Source: JALYXI01 sp963716685 (GTDB lineage Bacteria; Acidobacteriota; Terriglobia; Bryobacterales; Bryobacteraceae). From it: 64,000 bases of DNA. The position numbers and the translations under genes are program-made. The stretch covers positions 310,001 through 374,000 of the forward strand of contig CAVQTR010000002.1 of NCBI GenBank assembly GCA_963716685.1, written 5' to 3'. A model generated the notes under the pieces. The model ran no database searches. It was given only the letters and a program-made list of their open reading frames with translations, and was not told the origin of the DNA. This document shows, piece by piece, positions 1 to 10,200 of the stretch (the stretch's first letter is position 1; every line of letters starts with the position of its first letter).

Positions 1-16
1 GGCGAGGAGTCGCATC

Positions 17-1141
17 TCAGCGGCGCAGTTTTGCCAGCGAAGCGCCGCGTAGCAGACCGAAATAAACGCTGGCGGTGGCCCACACAATGGCAGCCGCCAT
101 GCCGCGCCAGAAAGCGCCGGCGCTGGATTCCATCGGATAAAAGAGGTGCTTGAAATTGTAGGAGTTCGGCGAGGTTAGATAGTCGAAGTAATCCGAGCCG
201 AACACCGCGTTGCGCGCGCCGGGCGACTGCAGAAAATCCGAAAATGGCCACTGCGCCGCCACAAACGCGAGTAAGAATAACGGACCCGAAAGCAAAGCTC
301 TCTTCCACGCCGGCCATCCGCTGGTGCGAGACCACAACAGGTCCAGTACGAATGCCGGAACCACCACCAGCAGCGGAAAAGCGGGAGGGATGAACTGGTG
401 CACCTGATGATACACAGGGCCAAGCTTCGGTTCCGCCGGAAACAAAGGCAGGATCCAAAGCAGACCCAGCATAAAGAGGGTATTCGCGCCCGCTACCGCA
501 GTAGCCGCCCAGCGCGCGCCTGAGGCCGCCGAAGCCACGCCCAGCATGAACGGCACCGTGACACAAACGGCTTCGTAAAAGATGGCGCTGTGCTGCATCG
601 GCAGGAAGTAATACTCCATGGAGACAGCCATGATCGCGATCAGCCCCATGGTGAGCGCGTAGAAGAACAGCACGCCCAGCACTGCCCGGCGCATCCCTTC
701 CGCGCGGTTTCGTTCCGACGCAATCAGCATCACCAAACCGGCTTCCACCGCGAGTATGCCGATCACCAGCACGACATGCGGAGGACTCAGAATCTTCACA
801 TCCAGCCCATAAGCGCTGTGCCACCAATCATCGAACGGAGCCGATGTCAGCATCACGAAACCACCCCAAGCGGCAACGAACGCGCCAAGCGGTCCGCGAA
901 ATCCCCATACCCGGACCGAAACATCGCGCAGCCTGGAGTTCGTGAACGTAGTGGAAAGAATCAGATACCCGCAGCACACGCCCGCCAAAACGCCGCAAAG
1001 GTAGATCGCGATATGAGCGGGAGTCAGAAACGTGTCTCGGCCAATGGAACGGTGCCAGGAAATATCCCAGTGAATCCCGATCATCGCGGAAGTGACGGCG
1101 ACCACCGAGAGCCAGATATACCAGGGAATGCGCTTTTCCAA
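17..1141 (-). CDS. Polytopic membrane protein of unknown function
   Basis: A 374-residue protein with about nine or ten hydrophobic segments and no soluble domain; I do not recognise the family. The start is TTG, supported by AAAGGAG eight bases upstream. Two membrane-proximal stretches are alike: W29-H30-x3-G34-x-D36 followed by P41-x-H43, and W107-H108-x3-G112-x-D114 followed by P120-P121-H122. This suggests an internal duplication with conserved His and Asp residues at membrane edges, as in metal- or haem-binding membrane proteins (inference only). A further His-rich loop (YHQVHQF, then PPAFP) lies in the second half. Its 186-bp upstream gap is shared with the divergent gamma-glutamyltransferase gene. 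Confidence 0.8.
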   Translation of the reverse strand: MEKRIPWYIWLSVVAVTSAMIGIHWDISWHRSIGRDTFLTPAHIAIYLCGVLAGVCCGYLILSTTFTNSRLRDVSVRVWGFRGPLGAFVAAWGGFVMLTSAPFDDWWHSAYGLDVKILSPPHVVLVIGILAVEAGLVMLIASERNRAEGMRRAVLGVLFFYALTMGLIAIMAVSMEYYFLPMQHSAIFYEAVCVTVPFMLGVASAASGARWAATAVAGANTLFMLGLLWILPLFPAEPKLGPVYHQVHQFIPPAFPLLVVVPAFVLDLLWSRTSGWPAWKRALLSGPLFLLAFVAAQWPFSDFLQSPGARNAVFGSDYFDYLTSPNSYNFKHLFYPMESSAGAFWRGMAAAIVWATASVYFGLLRGASLAKLRR

Positions 1142-1345
1142 CGAACTTACTCCTTTCTCAGATTACACTGAGGCAGCGTGATTTCGGCCTATACCCGCTG
1201 GACTGCCAACATCGCCAACTCCGGCGGTGTTTTGCGATTCGAACCCAATCAGGTAGAAGTGGTCCTCTGAATCAACCTTCCCTGATCGCCCGAGCCGCAT
1301 TGCGGCCGGCCTCCGGCGCGTGCTAGCATGCCAGCCATCCCGGCT

Positions 1346-3127
1346 ATGAAACCGACAATCGCTCTGCTGCTCAGCTTCGTTCTCAGTGCCGCGCCCGTTG
1401 GCGCTCAGCGCCCGGTCAAGACTATGTTCCCGGAGGTGCGGGCCACTCGCGAAATGGTGGGCGCTGGCAACAACTTCGAGGTGGAAGCAGGCTACCGCAT
1501 TCTGCAGGCCGGGGGCAACGCTGTGGACGCGGGCGTGGCCGCCACTCTGGCTGCCGCGGTCACGGAAGAGGATCACTTCAGCATGGGCGGCGAGATGCCG
1601 CTGATCGTCAAAATGTCCGGGCAGCCCGCGGCCGTGATTTCCGGTGTGGGTGTCGCGCCGGCAAAAGCCACGCTCGAATTCTACAAAAACCGCAAAAAGG
1701 AATCCTGGGAAGAGGATGGCCGCATGCCGGTGATTCCAGCACAGGGCATTCTCGCCACCACCACTCCAGGAATGCTGGACGGCATTCTGCTGGCGCTCGA
1801 AAAGTTCGGCACCATGTCGTTCGCTCAGGTGGTGCAGCCGGCTCTCGAACGCGCGGATGGCTTCCCCACTACCGAGATTCTGTCGCAAACTCTGCAGCGC
1901 GATGAAGCCATGATCCGCCTGTGGCCCAGCTCCACGGCGTTCTTCTTCCCGAATGGCACCGTGCCGAAGCCGGGCGAGATGTTCCGTCAGCCCACCCTCG
2001 CGAAAACGATGCGCGAACTGATTGCGGCCGAATCCAAAAAGAAGGGTTCGCGCGCGGCGAAGATCGAAGCCGTTCGCGACTATTTCTATCGTGGCCCCAT
2101 CGCCAAACGAATTAGCGCGTTCTCCGAAGCGAACGGCGGCCTGGTCACTTACTTCGATCTGGCCGGCTTTCATGCCGAAATGGATACGCCGCGAACCACC
2201 ACCTACCGCGGCTATGAAGTCCTGAAACCGGGCTTCTGGACTCAGGGTCCGGTCATGCTTGAGATGCTCAACATCCTGGAAGGCTTCGACCTCCGCGGCA
2301 TGGGGCAGAATTCACCGGAGTACCTGCATACCGTAGTGGAAGCCGCGAAACTGGCCTTTGCCGACCGGGACAACTACTACGGCGATCCGAAGTTTTCCAA
2401 AATTCCCGAAGAGCGCCTGCTCTCGAAATCCTACGCTGCCGAACGCCGCAAGCTGATCGATCCCGCGCACGCGTCCATGGAGTCGCGTCCCGGCGATGTC
2501 GGGCACCCGGTTCCCATGCCGAACGGCAATCTTCCCTCCGTTGGCGTGCAGGACACCACCTGCGTCAACGTGGTCGATCGAAACGGCAACGTCTTTTCCG
2601 CCACGCCCAGCGGCGCATGGCTGCCTTCCGTCATCGCGGGGGACACCGGCATTCCGTTCGGCACTCGCCTCCAGAGTCTGCTGACTACTCCCGGCCACCC
2701 GAACGTGCTCGAAGGCGGCAAGCGGCCGCGCGTTACGCTCAGCCCCACTCTGATCCTGAAAGATGGCAAGCCCTTCATCGCCCTCTCCACGCCCGGCGCG
2801 GATAATCAGGATCAGGCACTGGTTCAGGTTGTCCTCAACCTCATCGATTTCGGCATGACCTCACAGGAAGCTGTCGAAGCGCCGCGCTTCCAGACGGAGC
2901 ACTTCTACAGCTCCTTCGCGATGCATGAATTCATTCCTGGCAAACTCAACCTGGAAGCTCGGATTCCGAAATCCACGGCCGATAAACTGAGCGCGCTCGG
3001 ACACAAGATCACCATCACGGGAGACTGGAGCAATATGTCCGCGCCCACCGTCATCAAGCTGCTGCCGGACGGTGTTCTGGAAGGCGGGGCCGACCCTCGC
3101 CGCAGCCGCTTTATCTTCGGCCAGTAA
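1346..3127 (+). CDS. ggt: Gamma-glutamyltransferase, secreted
   Basis: About 593 residues, the usual length for the GGT family of Ntn-hydrolases, which cleave themselves into two subunits and transfer or hydrolyse gamma-glutamyl groups from glutathione and related compounds. The ATG at 1346 begins a clean Sec signal (MKPTIALLLSF... to VGAQ); an in-frame ATG at 1328 is possible, and neither has a clear Shine-Dalgarno. Family landmarks are GGNAVDAG near the N-terminus, the cleavage region QDTTCVNVVD with Thr404 as predicted nucleophile, and SPTLILKDGKP near the C-terminus. The strand after the nucleophile reads GNVFSATPSGAW and lacks the Asn found in the E. coli enzyme, so substrate preference may differ. 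Confidence 0.92.
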   Translation: MKPTIALLLSFVLSAAPVGAQRPVKTMFPEVRATREMVGAGNNFEVEAGYRILQAGGNAVDAGVAATLAAAVTEEDHFSMGGEMPLIVKMSGQPAAVISGVGVAPAKATLEFYKNRKKESWEEDGRMPVIPAQGILATTTPGMLDGILLALEKFGTMSFAQVVQPALERADGFPTTEILSQTLQRDEAMIRLWPSSTAFFFPNGTVPKPGEMFRQPTLAKTMRELIAAESKKKGSRAAKIEAVRDYFYRGPIAKRISAFSEANGGLVTYFDLAGFHAEMDTPRTTTYRGYEVLKPGFWTQGPVMLEMLNILEGFDLRGMGQNSPEYLHTVVEAAKLAFADRDNYYGDPKFSKIPEERLLSKSYAAERRKLIDPAHASMESRPGDVGHPVPMPNGNLPSVGVQDTTCVNVVDRNGNVFSATPSGAWLPSVIAGDTGIPFGTRLQSLLTTPGHPNVLEGGKRPRVTLSPTLILKDGKPFIALSTPGADNQDQALVQVVLNLIDFGMTSQEAVEAPRFQTEHFYSSFAMHEFIPGKLNLEARIPKSTADKLSALGHKITITGDWSNMSAPTVIKLLPDGVLEGGADPRRSRFIFGQ

Positions 3128-4612
3128 TTACGAAGAGTGCTTCTGCTCCAGCATCTCTTCGTAGACCTTAATAAAGAAGTCGCGGGCCGATGGCGAACAG
3201 CCAATGTGCATCGTTCCGCCGGACTCCTCCACAAACCCGAGGTAGCCGTCCCAGCCGATATCGTCCAGCACGAAATCGAGACACTCCTTTTCATGCGGCG
3301 GCAGAAAGGCATATGCCAAATCGAAGACCTGCCCGGTGCAATGCGCGGGCAAACCGCTGTCTTCGCCATCCTGTGAATCCAGCGGACGCACCAGCGACGT
3401 GACTTCGAGAGGCACGAACTTCTCGTTCTTCACCTTCATCGCGTCGAACAGCCGCCGCGTCTCGAAGGAGATGTAGCTCAGGGTGCCGATGGCCGAAGGC
3501 GCCGCCTGCAGGTAATGCGTCTGGTTCTTCAGGTCCCATGAGCCGATCGCTCCCGCGCCTTCCATTCGAAGCTGAAAACCAAAGAAAGGCGGATTGTTCG
3601 GGACAGCCGCCAGACTCTTGCCTTCCTCTCGAATCAGATCCTCACACGAGTGGTATTTCACGTCCTCCGGCTTCAGCCACACGGCCAGGCGGTCGTGCGC
3701 TCGCGCCCCCGGCGCCGCCTGGTTCCGGTAATCCTCCACCAGTGTTCGGAAGGCGTCCGGATCTGTCTTGTACAGGGCCAGCAGCTGCTCAGCGCGCAGC
3801 ACGCGAAAGTAATACGTGGGCGAGAAGTCCCGGCCCATGTGCTCTCTCACTTTTTCGTAGATGTCGCGCGCGTAAACCGGATTGGCCCCAAAGAACAGCC
3901 GCGGCACCGTCACGCCGCGGTTCTGCATATCTTTGGATTCGCGCGCCAGCGAAATGAAGTCGGACACGCAGCCTTCGCCGCAGTGATAAGCGAAGATGGC
4001 GAGGTCCCGTCCGCCGAATTTGTCCTGCATCTGGGCCAGATAGCGCGCCGCCGCCGGAACAGCCCGCTCCGGAATCAGCCGCTCGTCGCGAATCAAGGTG
4101 GTCACCGGCGTCTTCGTTGTGACGTTCCGGGTCACCAGCTTCCCTTTCACCTTCACGCGTTTCTTCTGCGTTGCGGTGCGGTACCGCGTCGCGTAGACCA
4201 TCTGCAGACCCGCGCGCTTCGCCGTGGCCTGCGAAAACTGCATAATGCCTTTAGGCCCCGCCGGGCTTTCCGCTTTGGCATCTCCCCAGCTCTCCAGATA
4301 AGCTACCGCCGCGATCAGACTGGACGGCATGCCGCTCTCTCGCGCGGCGTCCTCAAAAATCTTCTGAAGTCGGGGACTGGTGATCCGCTGTGCGCCTTCA
4401 AGCGCGTGAGGGTCGCGCATGATGCCGAACGTCTGCGAGTCGATCATCAACTCAGTCCGCTGCGCCAGCACCTCGTCGGAGACACCTTTGCGGTCGAGGC
4501 CCAGGCCGGACAGACGGTGAATCGGCTGGAAATAATTATCGCGGTGAAAGATGCCGAACTGCGCGTCAGCACTGGCCAGCAGGAGGAAGAAGATCGCGGC
4601 CAGGTGGCGCAT
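3128..4612 (-). CDS. Secreted lytic transglycosylase with C-terminal M15-like peptidase domain
   Basis: 494 residues with a short Sec signal (MRHLAAIFFLLLASADA). Residues about 85-215 form an SLT-type transglycosylase domain: AYLESWGDAKAESPAGPKG contains the catalytic Glu and the downstream GxMQ-like GIMQFSQATA, and FAYHCGEGCVSDFI closes the fold. The C-terminal 110 residues carry VTSLVRP, HCTGQVFDLAY and TMHIG, which resemble the metal-binding SxHxxGxAxD and ExxH/HxH motifs of M15/VanY-type peptidases. The protein would cut both glycan strands and peptide stems of peptidoglycan in the periplasm. The C-terminal assignment rests on motif resemblance only. The gene converges on ggt, the two being directly abutted. 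Confidence 0.8.
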   Translation of the reverse strand: MRHLAAIFFLLLASADAQFGIFHRDNYFQPIHRLSGLGLDRKGVSDEVLAQRTELMIDSQTFGIMRDPHALEGAQRITSPRLQKIFEDAARESGMPSSLIAAVAYLESWGDAKAESPAGPKGIMQFSQATAKRAGLQMVYATRYRTATQKKRVKVKGKLVTRNVTTKTPVTTLIRDERLIPERAVPAAARYLAQMQDKFGGRDLAIFAYHCGEGCVSDFISLARESKDMQNRGVTVPRLFFGANPVYARDIYEKVREHMGRDFSPTYYFRVLRAEQLLALYKTDPDAFRTLVEDYRNQAAPGARAHDRLAVWLKPEDVKYHSCEDLIREEGKSLAAVPNNPPFFGFQLRMEGAGAIGSWDLKNQTHYLQAAPSAIGTLSYISFETRRLFDAMKVKNEKFVPLEVTSLVRPLDSQDGEDSGLPAHCTGQVFDLAYAFLPPHEKECLDFVLDDIGWDGYLGFVEESGGTMHIGCSPSARDFFIKVYEEMLEQKHSS

Positions 4613-4634
4613 GACCTATTGTAGTTTCCCTGTT

Positions 4635-4676
4635 GAAATGTTTTGTGATAGTCTCAAGCCGTTTGTGAAACATTTC
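4635..4676 (+). promoter_or_regulatory. Inverted-repeat operator candidate before the GH27 operon
   Basis: GAAATGTTT at 4635-4643 and its exact complement AAACATTTC at 4668-4676 form a dyad separated by 24 bases. An extended -10-like TGTGATAGT (4645-4652) lies inside it, so a bound regulator would cover the transcription start. The right arm extends to TGAAACATTTC, and the same 11-mer occurs before the Oar-like receptor gene at 41.6 kb. No regulator gene for it is visible in the window. Confidence 0.4.
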
Positions 4677-6173
4677 GAATTCCCACACTCTTTTTTGCTG
4701 TTGGCCCTATCCTCAGTCAGCTGTTTTGGCGCGGATCTGACCGGCAACTGGCTCGTGAAACAGGTATCGGGCGATGGCAATGTGCGGGAAACGTATTACG
4801 ACCTAAAGCAGGAAGGATCGACCGTCACCGGCTCGGTGCACTCCTCTTCCTTTGACCGAAAAATCGAATCAGGCACGGTGGACGCAGACGGCAAGTTCAC
4901 TCTGACCGTCGGCTCAGGCGGTCCGCGGCCGCCGATGAAAGTCGAAGGACGGCTCACCGGAGAGGAACTGCACGTCATGATGCGCGGGCGGCCCGGTCAG
5001 CCGGCCGTGGAAGTGACTGCCATGCGCGTGGCTCCCGGCGCCGGCGGACCTCCCGAGAAAATCGCGCCTCCCGCAATCCATAAGGTCCCCTACAACGGCC
5101 TGGCGAAAACGCCGCCCATGGGTTGGAATAGCTGGAACAAGTTTGCAGGCCGCGTGACCGCCGACGACGTCAAGGGGATGGCGGACGCAATCGTCTCCTC
5201 CGGCATGAAACAGGCCGGCTACGTGTACGTCAATATCGATGACACCTGGCAGGGCGCGCGGGACGCTCAGGGGAACATCACACCCAACAAAAAGTTTCCC
5301 GACATGAAAGGCCTGGCCGACTACGTTCACAGCAAGGGTCTTAAGCTGGGGATCTATTCGTCGCCGGGCGCCAAAACGTGCGCGGGCTACGAAGGCAGCT
5401 ACGGCCATGAGGCGCAGGACGCCAGGAGCTATGCTGCCTGGGGAATGGATTACCTGAAGTATGACTGGTGCAGCGCCGGCCGCATTTATCAGGATGACGA
5501 GATGCAGGCCGTCTATCAAAAGATGGGTGACGCGCTGCACGCCACCGGCCGTCCAATAGTCTACAGCCTGTGCCAGTATGGCCGCGCCGATGTGTGGAAG
5601 TGGGGTCCCGAGGTGGGCGGAAACTTGTGGCGCACCACGGGTGACATCAGCGACCGGTGGCAGTCCATGGCTTCGATCGGGTTCAAACAGAGTGATCTCG
5701 CTCCGTGGGCGGCTCCGGGGCATTGGAATGACCCAGACATGCTCGAGATTGGCAACGGGGGAATGACGGAAACGGAGTACCGCACACACATGACGCTGTG
5801 GAGCATGCTGGCGGCGCCGCTGCTGGCCGGTAACGATATCCGCTCAGCGACGCCTGCGACACTCGAGATCCTGATGAACCAGGAGGTAATTGCGATTGAT
5901 CAGGATAGACTGGGGAAGCAGGGCGCCCGGCTCTCGCAATCCGGAGAGCAGGAAATCTGGACGCGTGAACTGGCCGGCGGAGCCCGGGCGATTGCGATGT
6001 TCAACCGCGCCTCGGAACCCGCCAAAATGTCAGTCAAGTGGAGCGATGCCCGGATCACCGGCAAACCCAGGCTGCGAGACGTGTGGACGAAACGTGCGGT
6101 GGATGCCGCACCCGACGGTTATCAAACGGAAGTACCCGGACATGGTGTTGTCTTACTGAGAGTGACCCAATGA
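4638..6173 (+). CDS. Secreted alpha-galactosidase, glycoside hydrolase family 27
   Basis: Retaining alpha-galactosidase (or related alpha-glycosidase) acting outside the cytoplasm on galactosylated glycans. After a Sec signal ending near SCFGA comes a domain of about 110 residues beginning LTGNWLVKQVSG (lipocalin-like, also resembling the protein at 27.2 kb), then the GH27 barrel from TPPMGWNSWN. The nucleophile is Asp276 in YLKYDWC and the acid/base Asp336 in RTTGDISD; HWNDPDML and the beta-sandwich C-terminus are typical. The reading frame is open back to 4551 but that would overlap the divergent gene; ATG 4638 and GTG 4665 both give a plausible signal peptide and neither has a good Shine-Dalgarno. 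It overlaps the next gene by four bases (ATGA). Confidence 0.9.
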   Translation: MFCDSLKPFVKHFEFPHSFLLLALSSVSCFGADLTGNWLVKQVSGDGNVRETYYDLKQEGSTVTGSVHSSSFDRKIESGTVDADGKFTLTVGSGGPRPPMKVEGRLTGEELHVMMRGRPGQPAVEVTAMRVAPGAGGPPEKIAPPAIHKVPYNGLAKTPPMGWNSWNKFAGRVTADDVKGMADAIVSSGMKQAGYVYVNIDDTWQGARDAQGNITPNKKFPDMKGLADYVHSKGLKLGIYSSPGAKTCAGYEGSYGHEAQDARSYAAWGMDYLKYDWCSAGRIYQDDEMQAVYQKMGDALHATGRPIVYSLCQYGRADVWKWGPEVGGNLWRTTGDISDRWQSMASIGFKQSDLAPWAAPGHWNDPDMLEIGNGGMTETEYRTHMTLWSMLAAPLLAGNDIRSATPATLEILMNQEVIAIDQDRLGKQGARLSQSGEQEIWTRELAGGARAIAMFNRASEPAKMSVKWSDARITGKPRLRDVWTKRAVDAAPDGYQTEVPGHGVVLLRVTQ

Positions 6174-7261
6174 ATAGACGAAAATTCGTATCTGTTTCCA
6201 GTGCGGCGGCAGCCGTCGTAAGCGCGGCAAATCTGAAGGGCGCGGCGGCCACGCCGAAACGCGCGCTGATGAAGCTGGGCTGCCAGAGCGCGCCGACCAA
6301 CGAAGCGCATCTTAAGTATTTCGCGCGTTTCGGCGTAAAGAACATCTGTGGCTATCCGGAGACCTCCGGAGGCAACATATATTCCACAGTGGACGAACTG
6401 AGCCGCATGAAGGATCTCGCCGAAAAGAACGGCGTCTCCGTGGATTGCGTCGGTCCCCCTGTTCTGACTTCCAGCTACATCGATAACGAACGGCATCCGT
6501 CCATCATGCTGGCCAGCAGCCCGGAGCGGGACCGCGATATCGAACAGATTCAGACCCTGATCAAGAACTGTGCGAAGGCGGGTCTGCCGTCCATCAAGTA
6601 CAACATGAGCATCCTCGGTGTTCTCCGTTCCGGCCGGACCCCGGGCCGCGGCGATGCCATGTACAGCACGTGGAAACTCGCCGAAGCCAAGCCGAAGACA
6701 CCCATGACAAAGGCCGGCCGCGTGGATGCCGATATGTTCTGGGAGCGGATCACCTATTTTCTGAACCACGTGATCCCGGTGGCAAACGAGTACAAGATTC
6801 GGATGGCCTGCCATCCGCAGGATCCCGGCGTGCCGCCCGAAGGTTACCAGGGTATCGATCGCGTTTTGGGCACGGTTGACGGACTGAAGAAGTTCATCAA
6901 AATTCAGGAAAGTCCGTATCACGGGTTGAACTTCTGCCAGGGCACCGTAACCGAAATGCTGCGCGATCCGGGCACCGAGATCTTCGATGTGATCCGCTAT
7001 TTCGGCTCACGCGACAAGATCTTTAATGTCCACTTCCGCAACATTCGCGGTCATCGCAACGAGTTTATCGAGGTGTATCCGGACGAAGGCGATGTCAACT
7101 TCGTCAAGGCGATCCAGGTTTATAAAGAGGTCGGCTACAAATACATGCTGATGCCCGATCACGTACCCCAGGTAGCGGCTGATCCGGGCGGACTGCAGTC
7201 GTTCGCGTTCTGCTACGGCTACATTCGCGCCCTGATTCAGGCTGTCGATCAGATGGCCTAG
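6170..7261 (+). CDS. UxuA-like mannonate dehydratase family protein with twin-arginine-type leader
   Basis: 363 residues starting at the ATG that overlaps the GH27 stop, so translation is probably coupled. The body is a TIM-barrel sugar enzyme with mannonate dehydratase hallmarks: ACHPQDPGVPPEGYQG, GLNFCQGTVTEM, NVHFRNIRG, then a PDHVPQ motif, which hold the divalent metal and substrate in UxuA (D-mannonate to 2-keto-3-deoxygluconate). Length is close to E. coli UxuA (394). Unusually it begins MNRRKFVSVSSAAAAVV, a twin-arginine-like export signal, whereas the classical enzyme is cytosolic. The substrate may therefore differ from mannonate. The stop codon overlaps that of the convergent receptor gene in the tetranucleotide CTAG. 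Confidence 0.82.
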   Translation: MNRRKFVSVSSAAAAVVSAANLKGAAATPKRALMKLGCQSAPTNEAHLKYFARFGVKNICGYPETSGGNIYSTVDELSRMKDLAEKNGVSVDCVGPPVLTSSYIDNERHPSIMLASSPERDRDIEQIQTLIKNCAKAGLPSIKYNMSILGVLRSGRTPGRGDAMYSTWKLAEAKPKTPMTKAGRVDADMFWERITYFLNHVIPVANEYKIRMACHPQDPGVPPEGYQGIDRVLGTVDGLKKFIKIQESPYHGLNFCQGTVTEMLRDPGTEIFDVIRYFGSRDKIFNVHFRNIRGHRNEFIEVYPDEGDVNFVKAIQVYKEVGYKYMLMPDHVPQVAADPGGLQSFAFCYGYIRALIQAVDQMA

Positions 7262-10200
7262 AAGTAGAGCTTCAGGGCGAATTGCATTTGACGCGGCGTG
7301 TTCGACTGCCCGGTGACCAACCCGAACGACGTGCTGTTCAGGTTGGTGTTCGGATTGGAGAACACGACGCGGTTCAACAGATTGAACGCCTCGGCGCGGA
7401 AGTCGAGCCGGATCTTCTCGGTCAGATTGAATGACTTCGCCAGACTGACGTTCTCGTTCAGACCCGGAAATCCGCGGACCAGCGGATTGTATCGGGTGGC
7501 ATTCCCCAGAAGGTAGTTCGGCTGCGCCGGGAAGGCGGCCGCGTTCAGGTACGTGTCCTTGTTCGGATCGAAACTTCCGCTCCATGTGGACTGCCAGTTG
7601 TACGTCGTGATGTACGGCCGGTTGCTGCCGTTGAAGATCGGCAGGGGCGCGTTGCGTGTGACGCTGATCGGGAAGCCGCTCGAATAAATCTGGATCGCGC
7701 TGGCCCTCCATCCGCCGAGCACCTGATTGGCAATGCCATGCGTCAGCCACCGGCGCCCCGTGCCGAACGGCAGTTCGTAGAGCGTGCTGATCTTCACCAG
7801 ATGCGTCTGGTCGAACGCTCCGATGGATTTTTCCAGCTTCCGATTGCCCTGATCCTCCGCAAATCCCGAGTTCGCGTAGTAAGTGTCGGAATCGGTCAGG
7901 ATCTTCGAGAACACATAGCTCCAGGTGAATGTCAGGCCGTTGGCATACCGCCGGTTCAGCTTGACCACAGCGGCGTTGTAGTTGGAATGGCCGCTCTTGT
8001 CGCCTCCGCTCTGGCTGGTGTCCACCGTAAGATACTGCGGGAAGGGACGCAGCGCCTGCGCCACCGACTGCGACCGCTGCACGGCCGAGTTGGTGAAGTT
8101 CGGATAAGGAACCGGAATGCCGGCCGCCACCGCCGCGGGAGACGTGATGCTGGAATTCAGGAGACTAATGGCCTGCGAAGGTCCGTATTTCGCAATCAGC
8201 TGATTGACCACGGACATCGGAACCTGGTTGATGTTCACAATGCCACTCTGCAGATGCTCACCGACCACGCCGTTGTAATCGACTTCGAGCACCGTATTGC
8301 CCGAGAGCTGCCGCTGGATCGAAAATGTCCAGTTATCGTTCGCCGGAGAGCGCGTCGCGTTATTGCCCTGCCAGTAATCCACGTTGCCATTGTTCGCGAA
8401 CGACGGATTGATCTGCGGCGGCAGCGGATAAGACGGAAGGCCCTGATCCCAGTAAAACGCAGGCGTGATCCCCTGATTCGTGGTGGCGAACGAGTACTGC
8501 CCGATAAAGCCTGCATAATGGCTGCTGCTCGCCACGACGCTGACCCGGCTGTAGGAACGCGCGGCACCGGCGCGGATGGTGGTCTTCGAGTTCAGCGCAT
8601 ACGCAACCCCCAGCCGCGGACCCCACGCCCCGTACCATCCGGGAATCAGACTGCTCTGGCCGGTACGTCCCGGTCCGTTGCCGGCAAAGATCAGCGCGCC
8701 GGGATAATTGTTCACCGCCGGATTCGGCGTTGTGGGCGAGAAATCCGTATACTGATCGCCGCCCGCTACCGGAGGCAGCGTGAACTCATAACGCAGACCA
8801 AGATTCAGGGTCAGCTTCCGCGTCACCTTCCAATCGTCCTGCGCGTAGAACCCGTGGTAATCGAACGTCTGTGGAAGATAGCGGACGGTTTCCGTCGCAC
8901 CGCTGTCGGCCGCGCCCAGCAGAAAGGAAGCGAAGGAACTGCCGCTGGTGAACGAGGTGGCTCCCGGAACCGCAGTCTCCAAAAAGCTGAAGCTGGCCTG
9001 ACCCGCGATGTTCTGCTGGCCGAATCCATTGGCGCGCTGGCTTTCAAATGCGTACCCGAACTTAAGAGTATGGGCGCCCCGCACGTAGCTCAAATCGTCC
9101 TTGAGAGACCACGACGGCTGTTCCGTGCCGTTATACGCGGTACTGCCCCAGCCCGTAAACTCGGTGAACGACAGGTTCGGGAAGTTCACGTTGCAATCTA
9201 CCGCGTTCGGGATGCAGACCTTGCTCTTCCAGTTGCCGCCCGAGTTGGGCGAGTAACTATTCTTGTAGAACTGATTGCCGCCGATGGAGAAGTGATTGAA
9301 CATCCGCGGCGAGATGGTCCAGTCGTAACTGAGCCGGTAAAGCGAAGCGCCGTAGTCGGCAACCTGTCCGTTATACAGAGGCTCCGGCAGACCCGACGGC
9401 CCGGCCGGTCCGGGATTGGAATCGTAGCGCGTCTTGTTATAGAAGAAGCCGAGGTGGTGATTGGCCCCCAGTTCCTGATCGATTTTGATGCTGCCTTTAT
9501 CCGTGGGACTGACCGTGTCTCCGCCATTCGTTACGTAATTGTTGCCGATGTATCCCGGCGTCCCCGGAACAATGCCCGGCCGGTTCGGCACAACCTTCGA
9601 AGCGAAGGGAATAATCTGCTGCGACACCGTGCTGAATCGCGAGATGGGAATGATGTTGCCCGGGAACTGGTCCCGGATAAACCCGCTGCCGTTCGGGTTC
9701 GCTCGCGTGGTCAGAGGATCGTAGATCGGGATCTGCACACCCTTCGAGTTCACCCAGTTGGAAAAATTCCCCTGATACATCTCCGGCGTGGGCACCGAAA
9801 GAACACTCCCGTTCGCGCCCAGCCGGTTGCGGAACCCTTCATAAGAAGCAAAGAAAAACGTCTTGTTCTGCCCGTGATAGACCTTGGGAATAATCACCGG
9901 GCCGCCGGCCGAAGCGCCGAAATCGCTCTGCTTATAGATCGACCGGCTCGCCGCGAAAAAGCTGCGCGCATCGAAATCGTCGTTGCGCAGGAACTCGTAT
10001 AAAGTGCCGTGAAACTGATTCGTCCCCGACTTCGAAACAAAGGTGATGACACCACCGCCGGCCTGTCCGTACTCCGCTTTGAAGCCGCCGGTGTCGACCG
10101 CGAACTCCGTGATGGATTCCACCGAGGGCGTCAGGTAAGCCGTTTCGCTGGCATCGGCTGAGCGGTTGGTATTCACCGAAAGACCATCCAGCGTAGCGCT

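Noticed and set aside
1163..2173. Minus-strand open frame of 336 residues
   Set aside because: Opposite the conserved gamma-glutamyltransferase gene, no recognisable domain.
4551..4637. N-terminal extension of the GH27 protein to ATG 4551
   Set aside because: It would overlap the divergent transglycosylase gene, and the signal peptide begins only after 4638.
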